Of a stretch of 64,000 bases of DNA, positions 34,294 to 42,898 are shown piece by piece. The translations under genes were made by a program, and so were the position numbers. The number at the start of each line of letters is the position of its first letter. The first letter of the stretch is position 1. The stretch is taken from assembly GCF_014873755.1 (NCBI RefSeq), contig NZ_JADBEG010000001.1, positions 10,671,001-10,735,000 of the forward strand. The letters are read 5' to 3'. Under the pieces are notes generated by a model. That model ran no database searches. It was not told where the DNA came from and saw nothing but the letters and a program-made list of their open reading frames with translations. The DNA is from Amycolatopsis lexingtonensis. Its GTDB lineage: Bacteria > Actinomycetota > Actinomycetes > Mycobacteriales > Pseudonocardiaceae.

Positions 34294-35576
34294 TAGCCGA
34301 AGGCCTTGTCCATGGCGGCCGCGGCGTCGGCGAGCGCCGCCGCCGGGTCCTTGCCGCCGGTCGCGATCTGCTGCACGGCGGTCGGGAGGACGTTCTGGCT
34401 GTCGATCTTCGACCACGCCGGCGTCGCCGGGACGAACTTCGTGCCGGACTTCAGCGTGTCGACGAACGGCTTGAGGAACGGGTCGTTCGCGGCGAGCTTC
34501 TGCTGCACGCTGCTCAACGTCGGCAGGTTCCCCATCGCGGTGTACATCTTCTCCTGGTACTTCGCGCCGCCGAGCAGCTCGATGAACTCCAGCGCCAGGC
34601 TGCGGTGCTTGCTCGCGTTGAAGACGCCCAGCAGGTTGCCGCCGGCGAACGCGGGGGCGATCTTGCCCGGGGTAGCGCCCGGCAGCGGGACGACCGCGTA
34701 CTTGACCTTCGCCGCGCCCTGCTCGACGGCCTTGCGGTTGAAGTCGCCGCCGATCGTCATCCCGGCCTTGCCGCCGGCGAACGCCGTGACGCTCTGCGTG
34801 CCGGTGAGGTTCGCGCACTGCGCGGGCGGGCAGACGTCGTCCTTGAGCAGCGACGCGTACTGCGTGACGCCGGCCTTGGCCTGCTCGCCGGCGACGGCCG
34901 ACTTCCACGTGCCGCCGTTGTCCTTCGCCAGCTCGCCGCCGTTGGCCCAGAGGAAGGGCAGCATCGCGTAGGTGTACTTGCCGCCGACGGCGATGCCGTA
35001 GAGGTCCGGCTTGGCGGCGCGGATCCGGCGGGCGGTGTCGGCCAGTTCGGACAGCGTCGCGGGCGGCTTCAGGCCCAGCTCGGTGAAGACGTCCGTGCGG
35101 TAGTACAACGCGCGGATGCCGGTGTACCAGGGCAGGCCGTAGGTCTTGCCGCCCGACTTCGCGGTGTCGAGCACGGTCGGGATGAGGTCCTTGCCCTCGC
35201 TCCACGACGCCAGGTCGCCGCTGAGGTCGGCCAGCGCGCCGGTGGCGGCGTAGCTGGAGACGTCGGTGTTGCCGAACTCCGCGGCGTCCGGGGCGTTGTT
35301 CGGGTCGTTGAAGGCGCCGGAGAACTTGTCGGCGCGGCCTTCGACCGGCACCCACTGGACGTCGATCTCGACGCCTTGGTGCGCGGCCTTGAACTCGGTG
35401 ATGGCCTCCTTGACCGCGGCCTCCTTCGGCGCGCGGTTGGCCTCGTCGAACAGCCAGACGCGGACGGTGCCGGTCTTGTCGTCCCCGCCACTGCCCGCGG
35501 GCGCGGACTGGGTGGGCGCGCAGCCGGCCAGCAGGGCCAGCCCGGCAAAAAAGGGCAGGGTGCGGCGCAGTCTCAT
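34293..35576 (-). CDS. Sugar-binding lipoprotein, DasA-like
   Basis: 427 residues. Lipobox LLAGC puts the lipid on Cys19. The family-1 solute-binding fold is recognisable. EFGNTDVSSYAATGALADL and GKTYGLPWYTGIRALYYRTD align with what I recall of Streptomyces coelicolor DasA, the chitobiose receptor, so chitobiose or a close relative is the likely ligand. It begins 25 bases after the lactonase gene and precedes the two permeases, all on one strand. The operon would then follow the DasR-type site at 36774. Confidence 0.9.
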   Translation of the reverse strand: MRLRRTLPFFAGLALLAGCAPTQSAPAGSGGDDKTGTVRVWLFDEANRAPKEAAVKEAITEFKAAHQGVEIDVQWVPVEGRADKFSGAFNDPNNAPDAAEFGNTDVSSYAATGALADLSGDLASWSEGKDLIPTVLDTAKSGGKTYGLPWYTGIRALYYRTDVFTELGLKPPATLSELADTARRIRAAKPDLYGIAVGGKYTYAMLPFLWANGGELAKDNGGTWKSAVAGEQAKAGVTQYASLLKDDVCPPAQCANLTGTQSVTAFAGGKAGMTIGGDFNRKAVEQGAAKVKYAVVPLPGATPGKIAPAFAGGNLLGVFNASKHRSLALEFIELLGGAKYQEKMYTAMGNLPTLSSVQQKLAANDPFLKPFVDTLKSGTKFVPATPAWSKIDSQNVLPTAVQQIATGGKDPAAALADAAAAMDKAFG

Positions 35577-35601
35577 GGTGTGCTCCAGTGGGGACCGGGG
35601 A

Positions 35602-36729
35602 TCAGGCGAAGTAAACGGAGTTGACGCTGCCGACGGCGAGCGAGCCGGCGGGGGCGCCGGGCAGGCCGGTGGCCGGGTCGCGGGGCAGCCAGGTGACGGT
35701 GCCGGAACGCTGGTTCGAGACGTAGAACCAGTTTTCCGCGGGGTCGAGGACCACGTGCCGCGGCCAGTTGCCGCCGGTCGGCACGGTGGACACCAGCTTC
35801 AGCGAGGCACCGTTCACGGCGAACGTCGCGAGGGTGTTGGGGCCGCGGACGGTGGCGTAGGCGAACTTCCCGTCCTTCGACAGGGCGATCTCACCGGGGT
35901 AGAGCTCGCCGGTGCTGCCCGGCGGCACGGCCGGGACGACGGAGAGCGCCTTCAGCGTGCCGGTGGCCGCGTCCCAGCTCGCCACCGTCACCTCCGGCCG
36001 CAGCTCCTGCAGGATGTAGGCGAACGCGCCGGTCTTGTCGAACGCGAGGTGCCGCGGTCCGGCGCCGGCGGGCAGTTTCAGTTGCTGGTGCAGGGAAAGC
36101 TTCCCGGTGGCGACGTCGAGGGCGTAGACGTACACCGAGTCGGCGCCGAGGTCGACCGACAGCACCCAGCGGCCGGTCGGGTCGTTGACGACCTGGTGCG
36201 CGTGCGCCTGCCCGGAATCGGCTTGGTGCGTCACGAGATCCGTGGCCGCGCCGAGCTTTCCGCCGGCCAGGATCGGCAGCACGACGACGCTGCCCGAGCT
36301 GTAGTTCGCGGCCAGCACGTACTTCTGGCTCGAATGCACGCTCAGGTGCGTCGGCGCACCGCCCTTCGACGAAACCTTGTTGAGCAGCTTCGGGTGCGCG
36401 GCGTCGGCGACGTTCAGCGCCGAGACGTACCCGGCGGGATCGCCTTCGTTGGTGACGTACAGCGTCTTGCCGTCGGAGCTACGGTCGAACCACGACGTGT
36501 CGGTGATCCCGGGGATCGTCCGGACGGGCCCGAGCGTGGCGCCCGTCCGGCTCGAGACGTCGAGGCCGTGCCCGGTGGCCCCGCTGGTGTAACTGCCGAT
36601 GTACGCGGTTCCCCCGACGATGCAGCCCTTCGAAGTGGTGGCCGCGGAAGCGAACTGCGCGCCGAGAACGGTCGCGGCACTCGCTCCCGCGGCGGCGCCG
36701 AGGAACGTACGACGGGAAAGTCCGGTCAT
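35602..36729 (-). CDS. Tat-exported lactonase-family beta-propeller
   Basis: 375 residues. The twin-arginine signal SRRTFLGAAAGASAATVLG (5-23) is followed by a seven-bladed propeller of the 6-phosphogluconolactonase-like (YbhE/Pgl) family, with repeated blades such as YIGSYTSGATGHGL, LSVHSSQKYVLAANY and HLAFDKTGAFAYILQE. Known relatives open sugar lactones. Export implies an extracellular lactone. Next to a chitobiose importer, an attractive substrate is the 1,5-lactone left on chitin ends by C1 oxidation, but that is inference. ATG 36729 has GGGAGA upstream; the DasR-type site is 45 bases away. Confidence 0.85.
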   Translation of the reverse strand: MTGLSRRTFLGAAAGASAATVLGAQFASAATTSKGCIVGGTAYIGSYTSGATGHGLDVSSRTGATLGPVRTIPGITDTSWFDRSSDGKTLYVTNEGDPAGYVSALNVADAAHPKLLNKVSSKGGAPTHLSVHSSQKYVLAANYSSGSVVVLPILAGGKLGAATDLVTHQADSGQAHAHQVVNDPTGRWVLSVDLGADSVYVYALDVATGKLSLHQQLKLPAGAGPRHLAFDKTGAFAYILQELRPEVTVASWDAATGTLKALSVVPAVPPGSTGELYPGEIALSKDGKFAYATVRGPNTLATFAVNGASLKLVSTVPTGGNWPRHVVLDPAENWFYVSNQRSGTVTWLPRDPATGLPGAPAGSLAVGSVNSVYFA

Positions 36730-36771
36730 CGTCTTTGTCTCCCAACGGTTCGGGCGGCGGCTTCCCTCCAG

Positions 36772-36787
36772 TATGGTCTAGACCACG
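36772..36787. promoter_or_regulatory. DasR-responsive element (dre) candidate
   Basis: TATGGTCTAGACCACG contains the perfect 12-base palindrome TGGTCTAGACCA (36774-36785), the core of the Streptomyces dre consensus, matching about 13 of 16 positions. It overlaps the gntP stop codon and precedes the lactonase and Das-like operon. DasR itself is not in this window. Confidence 0.75.
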
Positions 36788-38166
36788 GCCATGAGCAATG
36801 CCGAAGCGCCGAATCCGGAAAGGGAAAGCACCGTTTCCAGCGCCGTCCAGGACTTCAGCGTCTGCGGCACCGTCAGGTTGAAGTACCGCGAAACGATCCA
36901 GAAGCCGCCGTCGTTGACGTGCGAAGCGATGATCGAGCCGGCCGAGATCGCCATGACGAGCAGCGCCAGCTGGATCTGCGAATACCCCAGCTGTGCCACG
37001 GTCGGCGCGATGATCCCGCTGGTGGTCACGATGGCGACCGTCGCCGAACCCTGCGCGATCCGCATGCCGCAGCTGATCACGTACGCCGCGAGCAGCACCG
37101 GGAGCCCGGCGTCGTGCAGTGAATCGGCCACGGCCTTGCCGATCCCGGTGGCCGAGAGCACCGCGCCGAAGAACGCGCCGGCGCCGACGACCAGCAGGAT
37201 CATCGCGACCGGCCGCAGCGACTTCGCGGCCAGCTCGTTGAGGTCCTTGCCGGTGAACCCGCGCCGCAGCCCGAGCAGCCAGGACGCGAGCAGCACCGCG
37301 ACGGTCAGCGCGACCGCGGGCGTGCCGATGAACGCGGCGACCCCGGCGAGGGCGGAGCCCTTCGGCAGCCAGATGCTGCCGAACGTGCCGGCCAGGATCA
37401 GCACCAGCGGCACCGCGATGATCGCGGCGACCAGGCCCAGCGACGGCGGGTTCTGCTCCTTCTCGCCTTCTTCCTCGGCGAAGACCATGTCCTCGGGGAC
37501 GTCGACGACGATCCGCTTGCCGATCCACGTCGAGTACAGCACGCCGCCGATCAGGAACGCGGGGATGCCGCAGGCCAGGCCCATCAGGATGATCCAGCCG
37601 AGCTCGACGTGCAGCAGGCCGGCCGCGGCCACCGGACCGGGGTGCGGCGGCAGGAAGGCGTGCGTGATCGACAGGCCGGCCAGCAGCGGCATCGCGTACA
37701 GCACCAGCGACTTGCCGCCCTGCTTCGCGGCGACGTAGACGAGCGGCGCCAGCACGAAGATGCCGATGTCGAAGAACACCGGGATGCCGAAGACGAACCC
37801 GGCGACGCCCATCGCCAGCGGCGCCCGCTTCTCGCCGAACGACCGCAGCAGCGCGCCGGTGAGCACCTTCGCGCCACCCGAGCGTTCCAGGATCGACCCG
37901 AGGATCGTGCCGAGCCCGATGATCGCCGTGATGTGCCCGAGGATGCTGCCGAACCCCTTCTCCAGCAAGGAATCCGACGCCTTCTGGGCGGAGCCGACGA
38001 TCGTCCCGACCGGCAGGCCCGCGGCCAGCGCCGTCAGCAGGCCGACCACGATCAGCGCGATGAACGGCTCCAGCTTCAGCTTGATGATCAGCACCAGCAG
38101 GACGGCGATCGAGACGGCGGCGAGCGTCAGCAGCCCGCCCGTGGTGTGTTGCAGCCAGTGGATCAT
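36778..38166 (-). CDS. GntP-family sugar-acid permease
   Basis: 462 residues with about 12-14 membrane segments. Signatures of the gluconate:H+ symporter family are GFGSILGHITAIIGLGTILGSILERSGG (pieces, about 72-98), FGIPVFFDIGIFVLAPL and LPPHPGPVAAA. Members carry gluconate, KDG, D-serine or related acids. ATG 38166 overlaps the deacylase stop as ATGA, so its substrate should be one the deacylase and deaminase act on. N-acetylglucosaminic acid is a reasonable candidate. The stop codon lies inside the DasR-type site. Confidence 0.92.
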   Translation of the reverse strand: MIHWLQHTTGGLLTLAAVSIAVLLVLIIKLKLEPFIALIVVGLLTALAAGLPVGTIVGSAQKASDSLLEKGFGSILGHITAIIGLGTILGSILERSGGAKVLTGALLRSFGEKRAPLAMGVAGFVFGIPVFFDIGIFVLAPLVYVAAKQGGKSLVLYAMPLLAGLSITHAFLPPHPGPVAAAGLLHVELGWIILMGLACGIPAFLIGGVLYSTWIGKRIVVDVPEDMVFAEEEGEKEQNPPSLGLVAAIIAVPLVLILAGTFGSIWLPKGSALAGVAAFIGTPAVALTVAVLLASWLLGLRRGFTGKDLNELAAKSLRPVAMILLVVGAGAFFGAVLSATGIGKAVADSLHDAGLPVLLAAYVISCGMRIAQGSATVAIVTTSGIIAPTVAQLGYSQIQLALLVMAISAGSIIASHVNDGGFWIVSRYFNLTVPQTLKSWTALETVLSLSGFGASALLMAVV

Positions 38167-39758
38167 CGGGCTCTCCGGGGGTTGCGCAGGGAGTGGCCGG
38201 CAAGGGCGCCGGTGGGGGTTCCGTCGTCGAGGGCGGCGACGCCGTTGACGAAGACGTGGGTGATCCCGGCGGCGGCCTGCCGGGGATCGTCGAAGGTGGC
38301 GGTGTCGGTGACCGTTTCGGGGTCGAAGAGCACCAGGTCGGCGGCGTACCCGGCGCGGACCAGCCCGCGGTCGGCCAGCCGCAGCCGCCGCGCGGCCCGC
38401 CCGGTCAGGTGGGCGACGCACTCGGCGAGGTCGAGCACGCCCAGCTCGCGGACGTACCGGGCGAGGTAGCGGGGGAACGTGCCCCACGCGCGCGGGTGCG
38501 GCCGGGCGCCGACGAGCAGGCCGTCGCTGCCGCCGGTGTGCGTGCGGTGCCGCATGATCGCCTGGACGTTCTCCTCGTGCCCGACGTGCATCAGGCACGA
38601 CGTCCCGAGCTTCTCGTCCAGCAGGGTGTCGAAGTACAGCTTCGCCGGTTCGGTGCCGGCCGTGCGCGCGGACTCGGCGACGCTGTGACCGACCAGGTGC
38701 GCGTTGTGCTCGTTGCGGACGCCGTTGATTTCGATGGCGTCCCAGTCGATCGGGACGCCGTGCGCACCGTCCGAACCGGACTCCTCGATCTCGGCGCGGA
38801 TCCGCTCGCGTTCGTCCACATCGGACAAGCGAGCCAGCGTCGGTTCGAGGCCGCCTTCGGTGGCCCAGCTCGGCAGCAGCGCGCTCAGGTAGGTCGCGCC
38901 CGGTAGGTACGGGTAGGTGTCGAGGGAGATGTCGCAGCCGTCGTCGAGCGCGTCGTCGAGGAGCTTCAGCAGGTCGGGTGCCTTGCCCTTGTTGACCGAG
39001 AAGTTCATCGTCGCGTGCGCCAGGTGCAGCGGGCAGCCGGACTGCCTGCTGACGTCGATCATCTCGGCGAACGCTTCCAGCGCGCCCTTGCCGTAGCTGC
39101 GGTGGTGCGGGCTGTAGAACCCACCGCCTTCGCCGACGACGCGGCACAGCTCGACCAGTTCGCTCGTCTCCGCGTACATCCCCGGGGTGTAGGTGAGCCC
39201 GGACGACATCCCCATCGCGCCTTCGGCGAGCCCGGTCGCGACGAGTTCCTTCATGCGGTTCAGCTCCGCGTCGGTCGCGGGCCGGTCGTCGAAGCCGACG
39301 GCGAGCATCCGGACCGTGCCCTGCGGCACGAGGTAGGCCGCGTTGACGGCGATGCCCCGGTCGAGCCGGTCGAGGTACTCGCCGACCGAGCGCCAGTTCC
39401 AGTCGAACCCGGCCGGGTCGTCGTTCCACCCGGCGAGCTGCTGCCGGAGCGCTTCGAGCACGGCGTCGTCGACGGGGGCGTAGGACAGCCCGTCCTGGCC
39501 GAGTACCTCGGTCGTGACGCCCTGGGTGATCTTCGCCGGGTGGTCCGGGTTGGCCAGCAGCTGCAGGTCGGAGTGCGAGTGCATGTCGATGAACCCGGGC
39601 GCGAGCACGAGCCCGTCGGCGTCGATGGTCCGGCGCCCGGCGAGGGAGCCCGCCTCGGCGACGCTCGCGATCTTCCCGCCGGTGACGCCGACGTCGTGGC
39701 GGGTGAGCGGGTCGCCGGTGCCGTCGGCGACCAGCGCGTTCTTGAAGACGACGTCCAT
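38163..39758 (-). CDS. N-acyl-D-amino-acid deacylase (amidohydrolase)
   Basis: 531 residues. A zinc amidohydrolase of the D-aminoacylase group: FIDMHSHSDLQLL (about 57-69) holds the metal histidines, with YSPHHRSYGKG, HLAHATMN and the late HTGGSDGLLVG supplying further ligands. It removes the acyl group from N-acyl-D-amino acids or, in this context, possibly from N-acetyl-D-glucosaminate. ATG 39758 overlaps the PLP enzyme stop (TGATG) and its own stop overlaps gntP. This tight order means deaminase, deacylase and permease are made together. Confidence 0.9.
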   Translation of the reverse strand: MDVVFKNALVADGTGDPLTRHDVGVTGGKIASVAEAGSLAGRRTIDADGLVLAPGFIDMHSHSDLQLLANPDHPAKITQGVTTEVLGQDGLSYAPVDDAVLEALRQQLAGWNDDPAGFDWNWRSVGEYLDRLDRGIAVNAAYLVPQGTVRMLAVGFDDRPATDAELNRMKELVATGLAEGAMGMSSGLTYTPGMYAETSELVELCRVVGEGGGFYSPHHRSYGKGALEAFAEMIDVSRQSGCPLHLAHATMNFSVNKGKAPDLLKLLDDALDDGCDISLDTYPYLPGATYLSALLPSWATEGGLEPTLARLSDVDERERIRAEIEESGSDGAHGVPIDWDAIEINGVRNEHNAHLVGHSVAESARTAGTEPAKLYFDTLLDEKLGTSCLMHVGHEENVQAIMRHRTHTGGSDGLLVGARPHPRAWGTFPRYLARYVRELGVLDLAECVAHLTGRAARRLRLADRGLVRAGYAADLVLFDPETVTDTATFDDPRQAAAGITHVFVNGVAALDDGTPTGALAGHSLRNPRRAR

Positions 39759-41056
39759 CAGAACCACGTCCGGACGAGGTCGACGACGGTTTCGCCGTCG
39801 GCCGCCGTCACCGGGAGCAGCGGCCACTTGTCGAACACCGTGCACGGGTGCGAGAGGCCGAGCCCGATCCAGTCGCCGACCTCGACCGGGGACCCCGGCG
39901 GCAGCGTGAGGAACGCGTGCTGGTCGTTCATCTTCGCGACGACGTGGCCTTCGAGCGGCTCGGCGGGCCCGCCCGGCGTGCGGCGCAGCTGCGGCTCGGG
40001 CATGCCTTCGTCGAAGGACGCGTCGCGCTTGCCGATGGTCAGCAGCGCGAGGGTGTCCGACGGCTTCGACGTCACCTGCGCCCAGGCCCGCAGTGCCGGC
40101 CGGAACGACTCGACGCCGTCGATGCGCGGGTGGTCGCCGAGCGGGGAGATCTCGCGGTAGAAGCCGTCGTCGTGGGTGAGGTAGGCGCCGCTGCGCAGCA
40201 CCGGCAGCACGTCGAGGCCGGCCGGCCACGGCTTGGTCAGCTCGTTCGCCACCTGGTCGAAGTACGCGCTGCCGCCGGCGGTGACGATGATCTGCCCGTC
40301 GAGGAGTCCCTTGTCCGCGAAGGCGATCGCGAGGTCGCGCAGACCGTCCACATAGGAGCTGATCTTCGCGAGCGCGGCTTCGTCGGTGTCGTGGGAGAGC
40401 GCGCCTTCGTAACCACCGGTGCCGCGCAGCCGCAGCGCCGGGCTGGCGTCCACCGCTTCGGCGACGGCCCAGGCGGTCGCGGTGTCGCGGACGCCCGTGC
40501 GGCCGCCGTCGGCACCGAGTTCGAGCAGGACGTCGACCGGCCGCTCGCTGCCGGCGAGGGCTTCGGTCATCAGCTCGACGCCGCGGACGGAGTCGACCCA
40601 GCAGACGAACTCGAAGCCCGGGTCCGCCGCCAGCTCGGCGGCCAGCCAGCGCAGGCCGGCCGGGTCGAGCAGCTGGTTGGCCAGCAGGATCCGCGAGACG
40701 CCGAACGCGCGGTAGATCCGGAGGTGACCGGCGTTCGCGCAGGTCACGCCCCACGCGCCGTGCTCGATCTGGCGCGCGAACAGCTGCGGTGCCATGGTCG
40801 TCTTGCCGTGCGGGGCGAGCACGACACCGCGCGCGGCGCACCACGCGGCCATCGTCCGCAGGTTGTGCTCGAGCGCTTCGTCGTCGAGCACGACGAACGG
40901 CCCGAAGAACCCGTCGGCGAAGAGGTTGAGCCTGCGTTCCGCGGCTTCTTCCAGGGTCAGCCCGGTCAGGGCGGGGGCGGCGGAGCGGAAGCGCCAGTCG
41001 ACGCGCTCCTGGCGGAGGGCGTCGAGCGCGGCGGTGTCCATGGTGCAGGCGTTCAT
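39758..41056 (-). CDS. Fold-III PLP enzyme, D-threonine aldolase / D-serine dehydratase-like
   Basis: 432 residues. The fold type III PLP barrel is visible: the lysine that binds PLP is in VLAPHGKTTMAP (about 99-110), followed by GVTCANAGHLRIY and the later EGALSHDTDE and VTAGGSAYFD, with the metal-site histidine and cysteine in GLSHPCTVFDKW near the C-terminus. Characterised relatives are D-threonine aldolases, D-serine dehydratases and, from memory, a D-glucosaminate dehydratase. A dehydratase fits with KDG kinase and RidA nearby. ATG 41056 has AGAGGT upstream. Confidence 0.88.
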   Translation of the reverse strand: MNACTMDTAALDALRQERVDWRFRSAAPALTGLTLEEAAERRLNLFADGFFGPFVVLDDEALEHNLRTMAAWCAARGVVLAPHGKTTMAPQLFARQIEHGAWGVTCANAGHLRIYRAFGVSRILLANQLLDPAGLRWLAAELAADPGFEFVCWVDSVRGVELMTEALAGSERPVDVLLELGADGGRTGVRDTATAWAVAEAVDASPALRLRGTGGYEGALSHDTDEAALAKISSYVDGLRDLAIAFADKGLLDGQIIVTAGGSAYFDQVANELTKPWPAGLDVLPVLRSGAYLTHDDGFYREISPLGDHPRIDGVESFRPALRAWAQVTSKPSDTLALLTIGKRDASFDEGMPEPQLRRTPGGPAEPLEGHVVAKMNDQHAFLTLPPGSPVEVGDWIGLGLSHPCTVFDKWPLLPVTAADGETVVDLVRTWF

Positions 41057-41069
41057 CGGCGGCGACCTC

Positions 41070-41096
41070 TGTTGCGTATGTTGCAACGACTGTTGC
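41070..41096. promoter_or_regulatory. Three TGTTGC repeats in a divergent promoter gap
   Basis: TGTTGC occurs at 41070-41075, 41079-41084 and 41091-41096; the last two are arranged with TGCAAC to form inverted repeats (TGCAAC-GACT-GTTGCG). It is a likely operator for the IclR regulator encoded at 42140, controlling both directions. Confidence 0.45.
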
Positions 41097-41168
41097 GCAT
41101 TTTGAGTGCCATAGGTGTAGCATCCGGGTCGCCACAGGTCAACGGGGTGAAGGGCAGGGAGACGGACA

Positions 41169-42143
41169 GTGACGAGCGGGCCCGAGGTGCTGTGTGTCGG
41201 CGAGTCGATGGCGATGTTCGTGCCCGCCGAAGCCGGCCCGCCGGACGAGGTGAAGCGGTGGCTGCGCACGATCGGCGGCGCCGAATCGAACGTGGCCTGC
41301 AACCTGCCGGCGCTGGGGGTTTCGAGCGGCTGGGTGAGCGCGGTCGGTGACGACCCGTTCGGCCGCGCGATGGTCCGCGAAATCGCCGCGAAGGGCGTCG
41401 ACGTCAGCGCGTGCTCGGTCGACCCGCTCCGCCCGACCGGGCTCTACATCAAGGAAAGCGGAGCGGGCGGCAGCCCGGTGCGCTACTACCGGACCGGCTC
41501 GGCCGCGTCCGCGATGGGCCCCGAGGTCCTCGACCGGCTCGACCTCGACGGCGTCCGCGTGCTCCACCTGTCCGGCATCACGCCGGCGTTGTCCGACAGC
41601 TGCCTCGCGCTGGTCCGCGCGCTTTTGGACCTGCCCCGCGGCGACCGGCTGATCTCGTTCGACGTCAACTTCCGCCCCGCGCTCTGGACCGGGCGCGACC
41701 CGGGTCTGCTCGCGGAACTGGCCGGGCAGGCCGACATCGTGCTGACCGGCGACGACGAAGCCCAGCGCGTGTGGGGGACCGGCGACCCGGCGGACCTGCG
41801 CGCCCTCCTGCCGGGCCCGCGCACGCTCGTCGTCAAGCACGGCGAGCGCGGCGCGACCCTGGTCGAAGGCGAACCGCTGTTCTCGCCGGCGCTGCGGGTC
41901 GACGTCGTCGAGCCGGTCGGCGCCGGGGACGCGTTCGCCGCCGGCTTTCTCGCCGCGACCCTGCGCGGCGCCGAGCCGTTGGCCCGCTTGCGCCAGGGTC
42001 ACCTGCAGGCCGCCGTCACCCTGCTCACCCACGACGACGTCGGGGTCCCCTTGCCGCGCCCGGTGGTGGATAGCCTGCTCCAGGCGGATCCGGACGAGTG
42101 GCGTTCGGCCCGGCTGACCGGAGAGGGGCTGGTGCGGACGTGA
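41169..42143 (+). CDS. kdgK: 2-keto-3-deoxygluconate kinase, PfkB family
   Basis: 324 residues. PfkB fold with the catalytic base Asp254 in EPVGAGDAFAAGF and the KDG-kinase motif SFDVNFRPALW (163-173). It phosphorylates KDG to KDPG, which KDPG aldolase splits to pyruvate and glyceraldehyde 3-phosphate; no aldolase is in this window. Divergent from the PLP enzyme with shared operators, and overlapped by the IclR gene (GTGA), it completes a deacylase-deaminase-kinase route. GTG 41169 follows AGGGAGA. Confidence 0.9.
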   Translation: MTSGPEVLCVGESMAMFVPAEAGPPDEVKRWLRTIGGAESNVACNLPALGVSSGWVSAVGDDPFGRAMVREIAAKGVDVSACSVDPLRPTGLYIKESGAGGSPVRYYRTGSAASAMGPEVLDRLDLDGVRVLHLSGITPALSDSCLALVRALLDLPRGDRLISFDVNFRPALWTGRDPGLLAELAGQADIVLTGDDEAQRVWGTGDPADLRALLPGPRTLVVKHGERGATLVEGEPLFSPALRVDVVEPVGAGDAFAAGFLAATLRGAEPLARLRQGHLQAAVTLLTHDDVGVPLPRPVVDSLLQADPDEWRSARLTGEGLVRT

Positions 42144-42898
42144 GCCAGAGCCTGGATCGCGCGTTGACCCTGCTGGACTCGATCGCGAAGGACGCGCGCA
42201 CCCTCGACGACCTCGCCGACGAGATCGGCGTGCACAAGTCGACCGTGCTGCGGCTGCTGCGCACCCTCGAGCAGCACCACTTCGTCCGCCGGGAAGGCAC
42301 CCGCCACTACCGGCTCGGCAGTGCCATGTTCGACCTGGCCAACCAGGCGCTCGACTCGATCGACGTCCGGCGCAGCGCTCAGCCCGCGCTGGCCGCGCTC
42401 AACGCGCGCACCGGTCACACCGTGCACCTGGCCAGCTACGACGACGGCGAAGTCGTCTACATCGACAAGTACGAGGGCCGCCACTCGGTGCGGATGTACT
42501 CGCGCGTCGGCAAGCGCGCGCCGCTGCACTGCACGGCGGTGGGGAAGGTGCTGGTCGCGGCGATGCCCGAGGCCCGGCGCGAGGAGATCGCGCGGTCGAT
42601 CGAATACCGGGTGCTGACGCCGAACACGATCACCACGCCGTCGGACTTCCTGGCGGAGCTGGAGCGGGTCGCGCACCTGGGGTACGCCGTCGACAACGCC
42701 GAGCACGAGGACTTCATCCACTGCATCGCGGCGCCCGTCCGCGGCGCCGACGGCGAGGTGCTCGCCGCGGCGTCGATGTCGGTGCCGAAGGTGCTGCTCG
42801 ACTACGAAGGCCTGCTCGCCCTGGTCCCGGACCTGCGGGCGGCGACGCACGAAGCTTCCGTCCACAGTGGATGGACGGGGAACGGAAAGGGGCACTGA
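42140..42898 (+). CDS. IclR-family transcription regulator
   Basis: 252 residues. N-terminal winged helix (SLDRALTLLDSIAKDARTLDDLADEIGVHKSTVLRLLRTLE) and C-terminal effector domain with GHTVHLASYDDGEVVYIDKYEG, RAPLHCTAVGKVLVAAM and the late SVPKV strand. IclR proteins often bind sugar acids such as KDG and act as repressors. Start GTG 42140 and stop TGATG overlaps tie it to kdgK and ridA. It probably reads the TGTTGC sites at 41070-41096. Confidence 0.94.
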   Translation: MSQSLDRALTLLDSIAKDARTLDDLADEIGVHKSTVLRLLRTLEQHHFVRREGTRHYRLGSAMFDLANQALDSIDVRRSAQPALAALNARTGHTVHLASYDDGEVVYIDKYEGRHSVRMYSRVGKRAPLHCTAVGKVLVAAMPEARREEIARSIEYRVLTPNTITTPSDFLAELERVAHLGYAVDNAEHEDFIHCIAAPVRGADGEVLAAASMSVPKVLLDYEGLLALVPDLRAATHEASVHSGWTGNGKGH

